Source: Streptomyces sp. NBC_01142 | GTDB taxonomy: Bacteria; Actinomycetota; Actinomycetes; Streptomycetales; Streptomycetaceae | Length of the DNA: 64,000 nucleotides | Assembly: GCF_026341125.1 (NCBI RefSeq) | Contig: NZ_JAPEOR010000002.1 | Span: 3,341,001-3,405,000, forward strand | Reading direction: 5' to 3' | In this document: piece after piece, positions 52,717 through 61,990 of the stretch | Position numbering within the stretch: the stretch's first letter is position 1 | How the letters are laid out: every line of letters begins with the position of its first letter | Program-made: the position numbers and the translations under genes | Notes under the pieces: model-generated | Told to the model about the DNA's origin: nothing | Seen by the model: only the letters and a program-made list of their open reading frames with translations | Databases searched by the model: none

Positions 52717-53215
52717 AAGTCGTCTGCTTGGGCGAGTCGTCCATAACAGATGAGGGTGCAGGCGATGCCGGTGAAGGCCAGGAAGTGGCTGGCCTTGCGT
52801 TCGTCGCGGCGGTGGAGACGTCGGCATCCGGCGAGCCAGGCCATGGTGCGTTCGACGGTCCAGCGGTGCTTGCCCAGCCGTTCGCTGGAGACTGTGCCCT
52901 TGCGGGCGATCCGAGGCGTGATTCCGCGGCTGCGTAACCATCGTTGCAAGTGGTTGTAGTCGTAGCCGACGGCCCGAACGAGGCGGACGGCAGCTGCTGC
53001 CAGGTGCAGCCTGACGTGGCCATGAACACGATCGCAGCCAGCACCTCCCGGTCACCATGCCGACGCCGGCCTCCGCCTTGCGGTCGGGTCGGCGACTCCG
53101 GTACCACCCGCTGGAACAACTCCCACAGCACATCCGGCACCAGCCGCTCAACGATCACCGCAGCAACTTGGCGACATGCCCAACGAGATGGCCTGTGAGG
53201 TGAACGAGGTCGAGG
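52700..53215 (-). pseudogene. internally deleted IS5-family transposase
   Basis: The N-terminal part (VIVERLVPDVLWELFQRVVP, ATSGCTWQQLPSASFGPS) and the C-terminal part (GYDYNHLQRWLRSRGITPR, HRWTVERTMAWLAGCRRLHR) of an IS5-group transposase are present. About 140 residues between them, including two DDE aspartates, are missing: FGPS is joined directly, out of frame, to the GYDYNHL region near 52950-52960. It is a non-autonomous deletion derivative. Confidence 0.85.
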
Positions 53216-53689
53216 TGCGCCCATGCCGGCTCACCTTTGACGACAACGGGCAATGAGCCGCTGGCCCTCGGCACTGAGCAACTGCGGCATGAGCCGACGC
53301 AGTGCAGTCGCACGCTGATGGACCCGCTTGAGCATGGCTTGCCGGGTCAGGGGTCGGCCGGACGGGCCGGCTACCGCGCTTCGCACAATCGCAGTTACTC
53401 AGCGCGGCCGCCCCCCGGGTGCCCAGGACGGGCGGGGGAGAGGATGCGACGCTGGAGTGAGGGGCCCGCGAGTGGAGGTCCGAGTGCGTCCCATCCGGTC
53501 CGCGGCCCTCTCTTGGCCTGGCGACCATGTCCCGGTGCGGCTCTGGAAGCGACGCAGAATCGTGCGGTCAGTTTGTGAGCCCGCCGGCCGGGGGCACCAC
53601 TCACCGAGCGTCGCCAGGCGGCCTTACCGCGTGGATCCGGCCCGCCGGGACCAGGACCGCGCGACCAACCCGGAAGGCAGGTGCGTCCC
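53216..53689. other. intergenic region, nothing recognised
   Basis: About 470 bases between the transposase relic and a small secreted protein gene. No frame shows family similarity, and no clear hairpin was seen. Confidence 0.45.
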
Positions 53690-53965
53690 ATGCGCACGTC
53701 GACCCGTATCGCCGGTGCCCTCACCGGCCTGACCCTCACCCTCGGCGGTGCAGTCCTCGCCGCTCCCGCGGTCCGGGCGGACATCCCCGCCTGCACACAG
53801 ATGGCCGAACTGGCCGGTGCCACCGCTTCCGACTCCGTCACAGCGGCCTGCAGCCGTGGCGTGGTCGGAGACCTGCAGAGTTGTGTGACCGGGCTGACCG
53901 GGGCCGGAGTGGCGGGCGGCGCCGCGACCGGTGCCTGCCGGGCGGCGGCCCACGAACCGCGTTAG
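53690..53965 (+). CDS. small secreted protein, four cysteines
   Basis: A 91-residue protein with a signal peptide (MRTSTRIAGALTG, hydrophobic core, AVRA cleavage near residue 30). The mature part has cysteines in PACTQM, TAACSRG, QSCVTG and GACRAA, so two disulfides are possible. GGAAGG lies 12 bases before ATG 53690 and 3 before GTG 53681; the start is uncertain by three codons. Unknown function. Confidence 0.65.
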   Translation: MRTSTRIAGALTGLTLTLGGAVLAAPAVRADIPACTQMAELAGATASDSVTAACSRGVVGDLQSCVTGLTGAGVAGGAATGACRAAAHEPR

Positions 53966-54316
53966 AGGACCGCGCGCGGCAGCCGCCCGCCGGCACCGGT
54001 CGGAGGCAGGTACGGCCCGTCTCCTCCTCAACCCCCGGCCTGCCCGGACACAACGCGGCCCCGGTGGGCAGCCTCGACGCCAAGGACATCGACGTCGCCC
54101 CGCTTCTACCGACGCGCACGCGGCGTACCGATGCGGCCGGTCGAGGTCGGTGACGTCATGCCTCTCCTGGGCCGGGCAGTCACCGCCCGGGCGCGGCGCC
54201 CAGCCTCGCCTCGCGGGCCTCATGCGGAGCGCCCATGCTGAGTAAGAGGGCGCCGTCGTCTTGAGACTTGTCCTTCCCGAAGGCCGAACGAAGGCGCCTG
54301 AGAGGAGGAGGAAGCC
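53966..54316. other. intergenic region, nothing recognised
   Basis: About 350 bases between two small secreted protein genes; no further gene or structure is recognised. Confidence 0.45.
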
Positions 54317-54523
54317 GTGCGCATGCGAAGAATCCTGGGCCTCGCCCTGGCCGCGGCAACCCTTGCCGGCGTGAGCGCCGTCGGCGCTGTCGGCGCCGGG
54401 GCCGCCTCGTCTCCGAACATCTCCAGAGACGACTGCACGGCCGCCGGCGGACAGATCGTTTCACGCCCCTACGCCGGCTACGCCTGTGCGCTGCCTGACG
54501 GGACCACGCCGGCGATCACTTGA
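54317..54523 (+). CDS. small secreted two-cysteine protein (paralogue of 51588 gene)
   Basis: A 68-residue protein with N-terminus MRMRRILGLALAAATLAGVS, close to the MRIRRILAAVFATAALAGLG of the gene at 51588, and a mature peptide of about 38 residues with two cysteines (DDCTAAGGQ and GYACALPDG). AGGAGGAGG precedes the GTG start. Both peptides keep a Cys-xxx-GG pattern. No function known. Confidence 0.68.
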   Translation: MRMRRILGLALAAATLAGVSAVGAVGAGAASSPNISRDDCTAAGGQIVSRPYAGYACALPDGTTPAIT

Positions 54524-55360
54524 CCGGTCGGCGCACGGCTGGGCAACCAGTCCGGCCGGTGCACCCGGCGCGGTGCGTATGGGGTGACGGCCCCCGGTCC
54601 ACCGTTGGGTGGATTGCCCGTGCCCGTCTCGACACCGCGGCACTCGCGATGGTGGACGCCGACCGTCTCGAAGCCAAGGCCGTCACCGCTTCGAGACGGT
54701 CCGTGCCGTCCTCAACACCGCGCTCGCCGCCGTCCTGAACGGCCTCGGCCATGTCGTCATACAGTGACCGACGAGGTCGTTCGCATTTCCTGGCTGTATT
54801 GAATTCGGATTTCCCAGCTGTATTGATCACGAGCGTTGTTGACACTCGGCAGGTCTCGAACAGGCGCAGAAGAACGAGCAGTCCCGCCGGCCTCGAGCCT
54901 GGATGTGCCGACGGTGATGGAGTCTTCCTTCTGGCGCGGGCGATGATCGCACCGCTGTCCGCATTGAGTTGGCCCTTTGCCGATGCCCTGACTCGTCCTC
55001 ACCGTGGAAGAGGTCCAGCAGGTCATCCCGCTCCACCAACCCGTCTGAGCCAAGGCCGACCCCGCCGGCATCGTCAACCGGCACGCGGCCCACGGCCCTC
55101 TCCGGGGACCTACGAGACGGCGCCGTAACAGCACGACCAAGGAGCCGACCGGCACGGTGCACCCGCCGGTCGGCTCCGCCGTGCTCCTCGACGGCCCGGG
55201 GATGACTCCGTCGTTCGGCCCATCAAGGGCACCGGCTGCAACGCCGAAAAGGACCAAGCGGAGTCGCCCCACCCTCGCGTTCCGGTACGCCTCCGCGCCC
55301 CAGGCCGCCCCGATGACGGCGGTCCCGTGCCCCGGCCGACAGGCCCGGAGGAGATCCCGC
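54524..55360. other. intergenic region with decayed coding sequence
   Basis: About 840 bases without an intact gene. Near 54640-54765 two plus frames (MVDADRLEAKAVTA, then FETVRAVLNTALAAVLNGLG) read as one short protein broken by a frameshift. The rest shows nothing recognised. The promoter of the Asp-box protein should be near the right end. Confidence 0.4.
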
Positions 55361-56833
55361 ATGCGCGTCTTCCTGCCCCTGACCGCCGTCACCACCGCCG
55401 CGCTCCTGCTCGTCACGGTCACCGGCGCGACTCCCGCCGCAGCAGGCCGGAACCCCGACGGCACACCACTGGTCAAGGTGTCCCACGGCGACCCGTACGC
55501 GAAGTGCACCATCGGAGCGAGGTCCCCCGACAGCATCGTCTACCCGGCCACCGAGGTCGAGCCGTACCTGTCCGTCGATCCGCGCGACCCCAAGCGCGTG
55601 GTCACCGTGTTCCAGCAGGACCGCTGGAACGACGGCGGCGCCCGTGGCCTGGCGGCCGGCTGGACCACGGACGGCCACACCTTCCACCGGAGCACGCTGC
55701 CGTTCAGCCTGTGCGCCCCCGGCGGCGCGGACTACGAACGGGCCTCCGACCCCTGGGTGAGCACCGGACCGGACGGCACGGTCTACGCCGGCGGGGTGGG
55801 CGTCGACTTCACGAAGAGCACGCGCAGCGCCCTCCTGGCAGTCACGTCCCGCGACGGCGGCCGCACTTGGCAGAACCTCACCACCACGCACGTCGACGAG
55901 CAGCCGTTTTTCAACGACAAGCCCTCACTCACCGCCGACCCGATCCGCAAGGGCACCGCCTACCAGGTCTGGAACCGCCTCGACAACGACCCACCCGGTC
56001 CCAGCTCCCTCGACGGTCCCGGCTACATCTCCCTCACCCGCGACGGCGGCCGCACCTGGAGCAAGGCCCGGCCGTTCGTCGACACCAGCACCGTGCCCAA
56101 CACCCAGACCATCGGCCATCTGATCGTCGCCGACCGGCGCACCGGCACCCTGTACGACTTCTTCGACCGGATCACCTACTTCGACGACCTGAGCACCGTC
56201 GTCGAAGCCCGCTACGAGGTGGTCACCTCGACCGACGCCGGAGAGACCTGGAGCGCCCCGGTCACCGTGGCCCGGGACACCTCCGTACCGGAGGTCGACC
56301 CGAACGACCCCACCAAACTGCTGCGCGCCGCGGCCACCCTGCCGAGCCCGGCCGTCGACCCCAAGACAGGCACGCTGTACATGGCCTACGAGGGCTCGGA
56401 CTTCTCCGGTGGAAAGTTCGACTCCGTCCAGCTTGTGCGGTCCACCGACGGCGGACGCACCTGGGGGACCCCGGAGCTGATCAGCCCCAAGGGCGTTCCG
56501 GCCTTCTCACCGTCGATCGCGGTCGCCGAGCGGGGTACGGTCGCGCTCACTTACTACGACCTGCGCTTCCTCAAGCCCGGCAACACCACCACCCTGCCCA
56601 CCGCCTACCAACTGGCCACGCTGCAGCACGGAAACCCGAAGCTCCGGACCGAACGACGGATCTCGCGGGTCTTCGACTGGCTGCAGGCGCCGTTCGCCGG
56701 GGGCTACTTCCTCGGCGACTACCAAGGCCTGGTGGCAGACGGCAAGGGAGTACGGGCGGTGCTCACCGAGACCCACTCCGGCGCACCACAGAACCGTACG
56801 GACGTGTACACCAGCAGTCTCCGCACCCGCTGA
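55361..56833 (+). CDS. secreted sialidase-like beta-propeller protein (Asp-box repeats)
   Basis: A 490-residue exported protein. The signal peptide (MRVFLPLTAVTTAALLLVTV) ends near TPAAAG. Four Asp-box motifs (SxDxGxTW type) are visible: SRDGGRTWQ, TRDGGRTWS, STDAGETWS and STDGGRTWG, marking a six-bladed sialidase/BNR propeller. The sialidase FRIP motif and arginine triad could not be identified, so glycosidase activity is unproven. GGAGGAG precedes ATG 55361. Confidence 0.85.
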   Translation: MRVFLPLTAVTTAALLLVTVTGATPAAAGRNPDGTPLVKVSHGDPYAKCTIGARSPDSIVYPATEVEPYLSVDPRDPKRVVTVFQQDRWNDGGARGLAAGWTTDGHTFHRSTLPFSLCAPGGADYERASDPWVSTGPDGTVYAGGVGVDFTKSTRSALLAVTSRDGGRTWQNLTTTHVDEQPFFNDKPSLTADPIRKGTAYQVWNRLDNDPPGPSSLDGPGYISLTRDGGRTWSKARPFVDTSTVPNTQTIGHLIVADRRTGTLYDFFDRITYFDDLSTVVEARYEVVTSTDAGETWSAPVTVARDTSVPEVDPNDPTKLLRAAATLPSPAVDPKTGTLYMAYEGSDFSGGKFDSVQLVRSTDGGRTWGTPELISPKGVPAFSPSIAVAERGTVALTYYDLRFLKPGNTTTLPTAYQLATLQHGNPKLRTERRISRVFDWLQAPFAGGYFLGDYQGLVADGKGVRAVLTETHSGAPQNRTDVYTSSLRTR

Positions 56834-57327
56834 CCGACGCGGACGCCGTCGGCCGGCCCGACCGCCGACGGCTGCAGACAGGCCTCGGACCCACTCCGTG
56901 ACCACGTTGGGCGGGGTAGGTTCGGCCGCGTCCCGCCCGGCGGGGCGGTCCTGCCGCTCTGGGGTCGCGTGAACGCGGTTCGGTCCGTGATGTTCGATTT
57001 CAGGCGCGAGGATGGGCGCTGCCAGTGCCTCGACCGCTTGTCCTATGTCATCGAACCTTGATCATTGCCACCGCACCTTGGTGATCATTAGGTTTGTGCC
57101 ATCGAATTTCGAGTGACACGGGGTGCCTGTGTGTCGGGGGTGGCGGTGGGGGAGCTCGCGGGTGCATACGCGGATCCGGCTATGGGGGCGTTTGGCCTTG
57201 GCTCCTTTGAAGGCGGCGTCGCGGTGACGACGCTCGCTCTGGTCCTGCTGCGACGTCCGGTTCGAGCAGGTGGCTGCGGGCCGGGACCAGCGACACGCGT
57301 GCCGCCGATGCCACAGGACGTCAGAAA
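56834..57327. other. intergenic region with hairpin and TGATCA elements
   Basis: About 490 bases. A 9-bp hairpin (GCCGTCGGC / GCCGACGGC, 56845-56872) follows the Asp-box gene. Two TGATCATT copies lie near 57058-57090, upstream of the hydrolase gene, and could be a regulator site. No gene is convincing. Confidence 0.5.
56845..56872 (+). terminator. terminator-like hairpin
   Basis: A 9-bp perfect stem with a 10-base loop, beginning 12 bases after the Asp-box protein stop. Confidence 0.6.
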
Positions 57328-58194
57328 GTGAGTAGACAGATGCAACCGACGTTCGTACTGGTTCACGGAGCCTTTTCGAACTCCTTCTCATTCGCGCCAC
57401 TCCAGGCCGAACTCGGGCTCCTCGGGCACCGCTCGGTCGCCGTCGACCTGCCCGGCCATGGATTCCAGGCGACCTACACGCGCGCCTACCAGGCGCCACA
57501 AGATCTCGGAGGGCTCGCCACGGCACCCGGCTCGATCAAGGGCGTCACGCTCGCCGACAATGCCGCGCACCTGATCGGGATCCTCGAAAGGGCCAAGCAG
57601 AACGGGCCGGTGATCCTGGTCTCCCACAGCCGCGGCGGCATCGCGGCCACCGCCGCAGCCAACGTACGGCCGGACCTGATCGACCGCATCGTCTACGTCT
57701 CGGCTTGGTGCCCTGTCGATCTCGACGTCAGCGACTACTACGCCGAGCCGGAGATGGCTACGGTTGACGCCGCTTCCCTGGGCCTGGCGCTGGCCGGGAA
57801 CCCGGCCGAACTCGGCCTGCTCCGCGTCAACTTCCGAACCGCGAATCCGGACGCCCTCGCAGCCTTCAAGGCGGCCTTCCTGGCTGACGGCACCGACGAG
57901 GAGTTCCTGACCTTCCTGAACACCTTCCAGCCCGACGAGAACCTGGACGCCGGCACCTCCACCGACCGGGCACAGGCCGAGACCTGGGGCCGCATCCCGA
58001 AGACCTACGTCCGCCTGGCCGACGACACGAGCCTGCCGCTCGCCATACAGGACCGGCTGATCAGCGAGGGCAACGCGCTGACGCCGGACAACCCGTACGA
58101 CGTCCGCACCCTGGAGGGCAGCCACCTGAAGTGGCTGGTCGACCCGGCGCCAGCGGCCCGAGTCCTGGGTGGACTTGCAGCACTGGCGGGATAG
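57328..58194 (+). CDS. alpha/beta hydrolase
   Basis: A 288-residue alpha/beta-hydrolase of the single-domain esterase type (EstC/hydroxynitrile-lyase-like). Marks are LVHGAFSNSFSF (oxyanion loop), the nucleophile serine in LVSHSRGGIAAT, and the catalytic histidine in LEGSHLKWLVDP at the C-terminus. No signal peptide. The start may be GTG 57328 or ATG 57340. It stands alone. The substrate is unknown. Confidence 0.88.
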   Translation: MSRQMQPTFVLVHGAFSNSFSFAPLQAELGLLGHRSVAVDLPGHGFQATYTRAYQAPQDLGGLATAPGSIKGVTLADNAAHLIGILERAKQNGPVILVSHSRGGIAATAAANVRPDLIDRIVYVSAWCPVDLDVSDYYAEPEMATVDAASLGLALAGNPAELGLLRVNFRTANPDALAAFKAAFLADGTDEEFLTFLNTFQPDENLDAGTSTDRAQAETWGRIPKTYVRLADDTSLPLAIQDRLISEGNALTPDNPYDVRTLEGSHLKWLVDPAPAARVLGGLAALAG

Positions 58195-58783
58195 CCAGGG
58201 GCAAGAAGGGCACCCCGATAGCGACACCAAGGCCACGGCGGAGTACTCCATGCCGCCGTGGCCGGCTCACACTTCGATGACACACGCTCAAGGTTCAGTG
58301 TCACAGGACACCGCTGTCCTGAGCCGCCGAACCCGACGCACGGTCCATCAGGCCGAGAGCTCCCCCGCAGCGGGAGCGCCGCGAACAGGTCGATCAAGTT
58401 CGCCGTCCGGCAGGCCCCATGTGTCGGAATGCTGGCGGCGCTGGCGGCTCAGCCCGTCGCCGATCGGTCGACGCTGCACGTGCCGTTCCGGCGGGTCCTT
58501 CGGGGGCTGACCGCGCGCCCGACAGCGTGTGTGCATGCGTTTCTTGGCCGCGAAGAGGCCGGGCGAAGGCACTGGATCAGTAGTCGAAGAGGTGACGTGA
58601 CGTCTGCCTGACCTCGGCATACGACAGCGGCCGGCGCGCCGAGCGGGAGAAGGCCGTGGACGTGCCCGACGGCAAGGCATCGGGCACGAGTCCACCGAGA
58701 TGTGCCATCTGGCTGCGGTGGGATGCGTAGCCGTTGATCGCCTCCCAGTACGATCCCTTGTCCATCAGCCCTGGGGAGGACGC
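58195..58783. other. intergenic region, nothing recognised
   Basis: About 590 bases between the hydrolase and the YcxB-like gene. Open frames have no family resemblance; no strong hairpin was seen. Confidence 0.45.
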
Positions 58784-59332
58784 ATGACCGCCGACGTATC
58801 CGTGCAGTTCACGTACACGGTGACACTGCGGGAGATAGCCGACGGGTTGAAACTTCAGCTGCGGCACAGTCCGGTTGGCCGGTGGGGTTATCGCGTCCTG
58901 CGGGTCGTGGGCATCTTCCTTGCCCTGGTGATCGCGATCAACGTTGCGGCCAAGGGCATCGACTCCCCTGCCCTGGGGCTGTTGCAGTTCACTGTGACCG
59001 TCATCGTCATCATGATCGCGTGCCGCTGGCTGATGGCTCTGGGCTTGCTCGGATACGCCAGGCACCTGGGCGAACATCGCGTCACGGTCGACCAATCAGG
59101 GATCGGCACTGTGTCCGAACGCCATACGAACCACACAGGTTGGGAGTTCTACGGGCGCTGCATCGAGGGTCGCCGGGTCTTCGTGCTGCTCACCCCAGAT
59201 GTATGGGGCGCCGGAGTGCTGATACTGCCCAAGCGCGGCTTGAGCGCGCCGCAGGACACGGAACGCATGCGGGAGTTGCTCGCCGCCGCGCTGATCGACA
59301 GCACTCAGACCGCGAGAGTCAGAAGGAGGTAG
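58784..59332 (+). CDS. YcxB-like membrane protein
   Basis: A 182-residue protein with two adjacent membrane helices (about residues 37-58 and 66-90) and a C-terminal soluble part (GIGTVSERHTNHTGWEFYGR, LLTPDVWGAGVLILPKRGL) typical of the YcxB-like family. GGGGAGGA lies just before ATG 58784; the frame is open further left without family sequence. Unknown function. Confidence 0.8.
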   Translation: MTADVSVQFTYTVTLREIADGLKLQLRHSPVGRWGYRVLRVVGIFLALVIAINVAAKGIDSPALGLLQFTVTVIVIMIACRWLMALGLLGYARHLGEHRVTVDQSGIGTVSERHTNHTGWEFYGRCIEGRRVFVLLTPDVWGAGVLILPKRGLSAPQDTERMRELLAAALIDSTQTARVRRR

Positions 59333-59491
59333 CGAGTGGGCTGGACAAGATGGCCCCGCCGCGCGGAAGAAGGGCTCTGACCAGCCGGAAGAGGGCCCAA
59401 GTGGTGAGGAAGTGGTGCGCGACACCTGAACCGGACTGGACAACACAAAGGCCTGGGGTGGGGGATCCTGTCCCTGACCTGGGGCTTTTCT

Positions 59492-59839
59492 ATGGAGCGG
59501 GAATCACGCGGCGTCCCACTGCTGAACGTGGGCTGGCTCGACCGTGGCGAAACGTACCCACAGGCAACTGCTCCGCCAGGGCTGGTGGAGACGTTGAACG
59601 GGATGACCCGCGCGCATCGCGCCCAGCAGACCCGCGGCTACCACTTCTGCCCTTGGTGTCCTGCGCGACGAGTTGGAGCGCGTGTCGACGGTCCCAGGGG
59701 AAGTGCCGAGATTCGAGTAGAGGGCAACGGCGTCGCGTACGCGGCCCCCGAGCTGATCGCCCACTACGTCGAGGTGCACGACTACTTGCCGCCGGCGGAC
59801 TTCGTTGAGGCCGTGTTGTCCTCCGACGTTGCCGCCTGA
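59492..59839 (+). CDS. hypothetical protein
   Basis: A 115-residue soluble protein with GYHFCPWCPARRVG (CxxC) in the middle and EIRVEGNGVAYAAPELIAHY at about residues 72-91. The C-terminal block VEVHDYLPPADFVEAVL looks like a conserved Streptomyces hypothetical family. A zinc-binding role for the CPWC pair is possible. Confidence 0.65.
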   Translation: MERESRGVPLLNVGWLDRGETYPQATAPPGLVETLNGMTRAHRAQQTRGYHFCPWCPARRVGARVDGPRGSAEIRVEGNGVAYAAPELIAHYVEVHDYLPPADFVEAVLSSDVAA

Positions 59840-60085
59840 GCTTGGGAATCGCCGGGCGATCAAGGGAGATGTCGGCCCTCACCTGCTGTGACAGACGTAC
59901 GCATGTGCGCTCCCGGATGGTTCTGGTCGGGCCCGGTACGGTCGCGATCCGGGTGGGGTCGGGGGCCTGCACGGTCTTGGCCGGCGCAGGGGGCCGTCGC
60001 GGTGGGGGCTGCTGGCCCCCTCTCTGCGCCTGCCACGAGAGTGCGATGCTTGTTCGATTCGCCGCGAGGCGGAGGGGGAGGGGTT

Positions 60086-60547
60086 GTGGGCGTACAACTG
60101 AGCAGCACCGCCAAGGAGTTGGCGGAGATATTGTGGCGGGAACACACCGTGTACCGGGAGCGGTCCGGCGGTGTGGTCATCCGGGGTGAGCATGTACGGC
60201 GGTGGATCAGCCTCGCTCCGGCGGGCAGCCGGGACGAGGTCCTTGTACGCGCGGGGCGCATCCTGGACGGCGGCACCACCGCTCCGGCGCGTTCGGAGGC
60301 CGTGGTGCCCCTCTCCGCTGGTACAGACGTGCTCGCCGCGACCTGCCGGCGCCTGCTCGCCGAGGCGGCGGCCGATGTGGTGCGGGTCGCTCCGGGACGG
60401 GCAGTGCCCGGGCGGCCCGATCAGTCCGGGAAGGCCGCGCGGCCCAAAGGCAGTGGGAAACACACCAGTTTCGGCTCATGGGTGATCCTCGCCTGCGTCG
60501 CCGGTGTGATCGCCCTGTACGTCTACAGCACCGCGATGCACGGCTAA
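60086..60547 (+). CDS. tail-anchored small membrane protein
   Basis: A 153-residue protein with a single C-terminal membrane helix (WVILACVAGVIALYVYS) and a soluble N-terminal domain (TAKELAEILWREHTVYRERS) of no recognised family, joined by a Pro/Gly/Lys-rich linker. The GTG at 60086 is chosen because a purine-rich AGGGGGAGGGG stretch precedes it; a start at 59888 would add 66 residues with no character of a real protein. Confidence 0.6.
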   Translation: MGVQLSSTAKELAEILWREHTVYRERSGGVVIRGEHVRRWISLAPAGSRDEVLVRAGRILDGGTTAPARSEAVVPLSAGTDVLAATCRRLLAEAAADVVRVAPGRAVPGRPDQSGKAARPKGSGKHTSFGSWVILACVAGVIALYVYSTAMHG

Positions 60548-60745
60548 CGAGTAATGCAGGGACACATCAGCCTGGCCACATGGGAAGGGGCCAGGTCGCC
60601 AGCGCCACAGGAACGGCTTTCAAGACCGCCTGCATCCGCGAACGTTCGATCCTCTGACGCGTAAATAGCAGCAGGTCAGGGTGGGTGTGGGCAGGACTGG
60701 GTGCCCGGTGGCCGTGGAGGGCTGCCGGGTGTTCGGGGCTGTCGG

Positions 60746-61990
60746 TCAGGCTGCGTTCTCCCTCGGGTTGAGGGTGACGGTGTAGCCGAGCTGGTTGAGC
60801 TGGGTGATGGCTCGGCGGGTGGCGCGTTCGGGGTCGCGTTGGGTGAAGTAGGTGCCGCCGAGTTCCTGGTAGGCGACGTTGTCGGTGAGCATGTGCCAGA
60901 TCGCGGTGATGATCGAGTGCTCGACGGCGACCAGTGCCCGGAGCGGGCCGCGGCGGGCGGTCAGCCGCTTGTAACGGGCCTGCAGGTAGGTGTCCTTGGT
61001 TCTCACAGCGCCGAATGCCGCGAGGCCGAGGGCGCCTTTGAGATAGGGGTTGCCGGGCCGGACCTTCGTGTTCTTGGTACGGCCGGCGGACTCGTGGTGG
61101 CCGGGGCAGACCCCGGCCCAGGACGCGAGGTGTTTGGCGGAGGCGAACCGGGTCATGTCCCCGCCGGTCTCCGCGATGATCACTTCGGCGGTGGCCTGGT
61201 TGATGCCGGGGATGGTGTCGAGGAGGTCGAGGGCGCCACGAAAGGGGGCCATCGCCTCCTCGATGCGTCCGGTGAGCTGGTCGATCATCGTGGTGAGCTG
61301 GTCGTACTGATCCAGATACAGTCGGGCCAGGAACGCGTGGTGCTCGCGGAACCGTCCGGTCAGGGCCTCGGTGAGTTCGGGGATCTTGTTGCGGAGCTTG
61401 CGTTTGGCCAGGTCCGCGAGGACCCGCGGGTCGGCTTCGCCGCGGATGAGGGCTTCGAGCATGGCCCGGCCGGAGACGCCCATGATGTCGGAGGCGACCG
61501 CGGAGAGTTTGATGCCGGTGTCCTCCAGGAGTTTCTCCAGCCGCTGGACCACACGGCCGCGTTCACGGGTGGCGGTGGTCCGGGCCCGGGTCAGGTCGCG
61601 CAGTTCGCGGACCGGCTCGGGCGGCACGAAGGAGGGCCTGACCAGGCCGTGGGCGCCGAGCTGGGCCAGCCAGGCCGCGTCCGAGACGTCCGTCTTGCGG
61701 CCGGGTAGGTTCTTGACCTGCCGCGCGTTGACCAGGACCACGTCCAGGCCCTCGGTCAGCACGTAGTAGAAGGGCTTCCAGTAGTCACTGGTCGCCTCGA
61801 TCACTACCAGCGTCACCTGTGCGGCGAGCAGATGGTCCCGCAGATCCAGGACCGCGTTCGTCGTTGATCCCCACGTCGTGGTCTCGGTCGTGAAGGACCC
61901 CCGCCGCTTCGTACTCGGGGTGCGGACGCAGACCTTGGCGTCCTTCTTGCTGATGTCGAGGCCGGCGCAGCGTTCGTGCAGTACGTCCAC
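60746..61990 (-). CDS. IS110-family transposase (DEDD recombinase)
   Basis: A 414-residue IS110-group recombinase. The N-terminal RuvC-like DEDD domain has AGLDISKKDAKV, VVIEATSDYWKPFYYVL and GRKTDVSDAAWLA; the C-terminal Transposase_20 domain has IPGINQATAEVIIAETGGD, the conserved serine-type region WAGVCPGHHESAGRTK and PGNPYLKGALG. The GTG start at 61990 has GGGAGGGAG upstream. The gene is intact. IS110 elements lack inverted repeats, so the ends cannot be fixed by eye. Confidence 0.92.
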   Translation of the reverse strand: MDVLHERCAGLDISKKDAKVCVRTPSTKRRGSFTTETTTWGSTTNAVLDLRDHLLAAQVTLVVIEATSDYWKPFYYVLTEGLDVVLVNARQVKNLPGRKTDVSDAAWLAQLGAHGLVRPSFVPPEPVRELRDLTRARTTATRERGRVVQRLEKLLEDTGIKLSAVASDIMGVSGRAMLEALIRGEADPRVLADLAKRKLRNKIPELTEALTGRFREHHAFLARLYLDQYDQLTTMIDQLTGRIEEAMAPFRGALDLLDTIPGINQATAEVIIAETGGDMTRFASAKHLASWAGVCPGHHESAGRTKNTKVRPGNPYLKGALGLAAFGAVRTKDTYLQARYKRLTARRGPLRALVAVEHSIITAIWHMLTDNVAYQELGGTYFTQRDPERATRRAITQLNQLGYTVTLNPRENAA

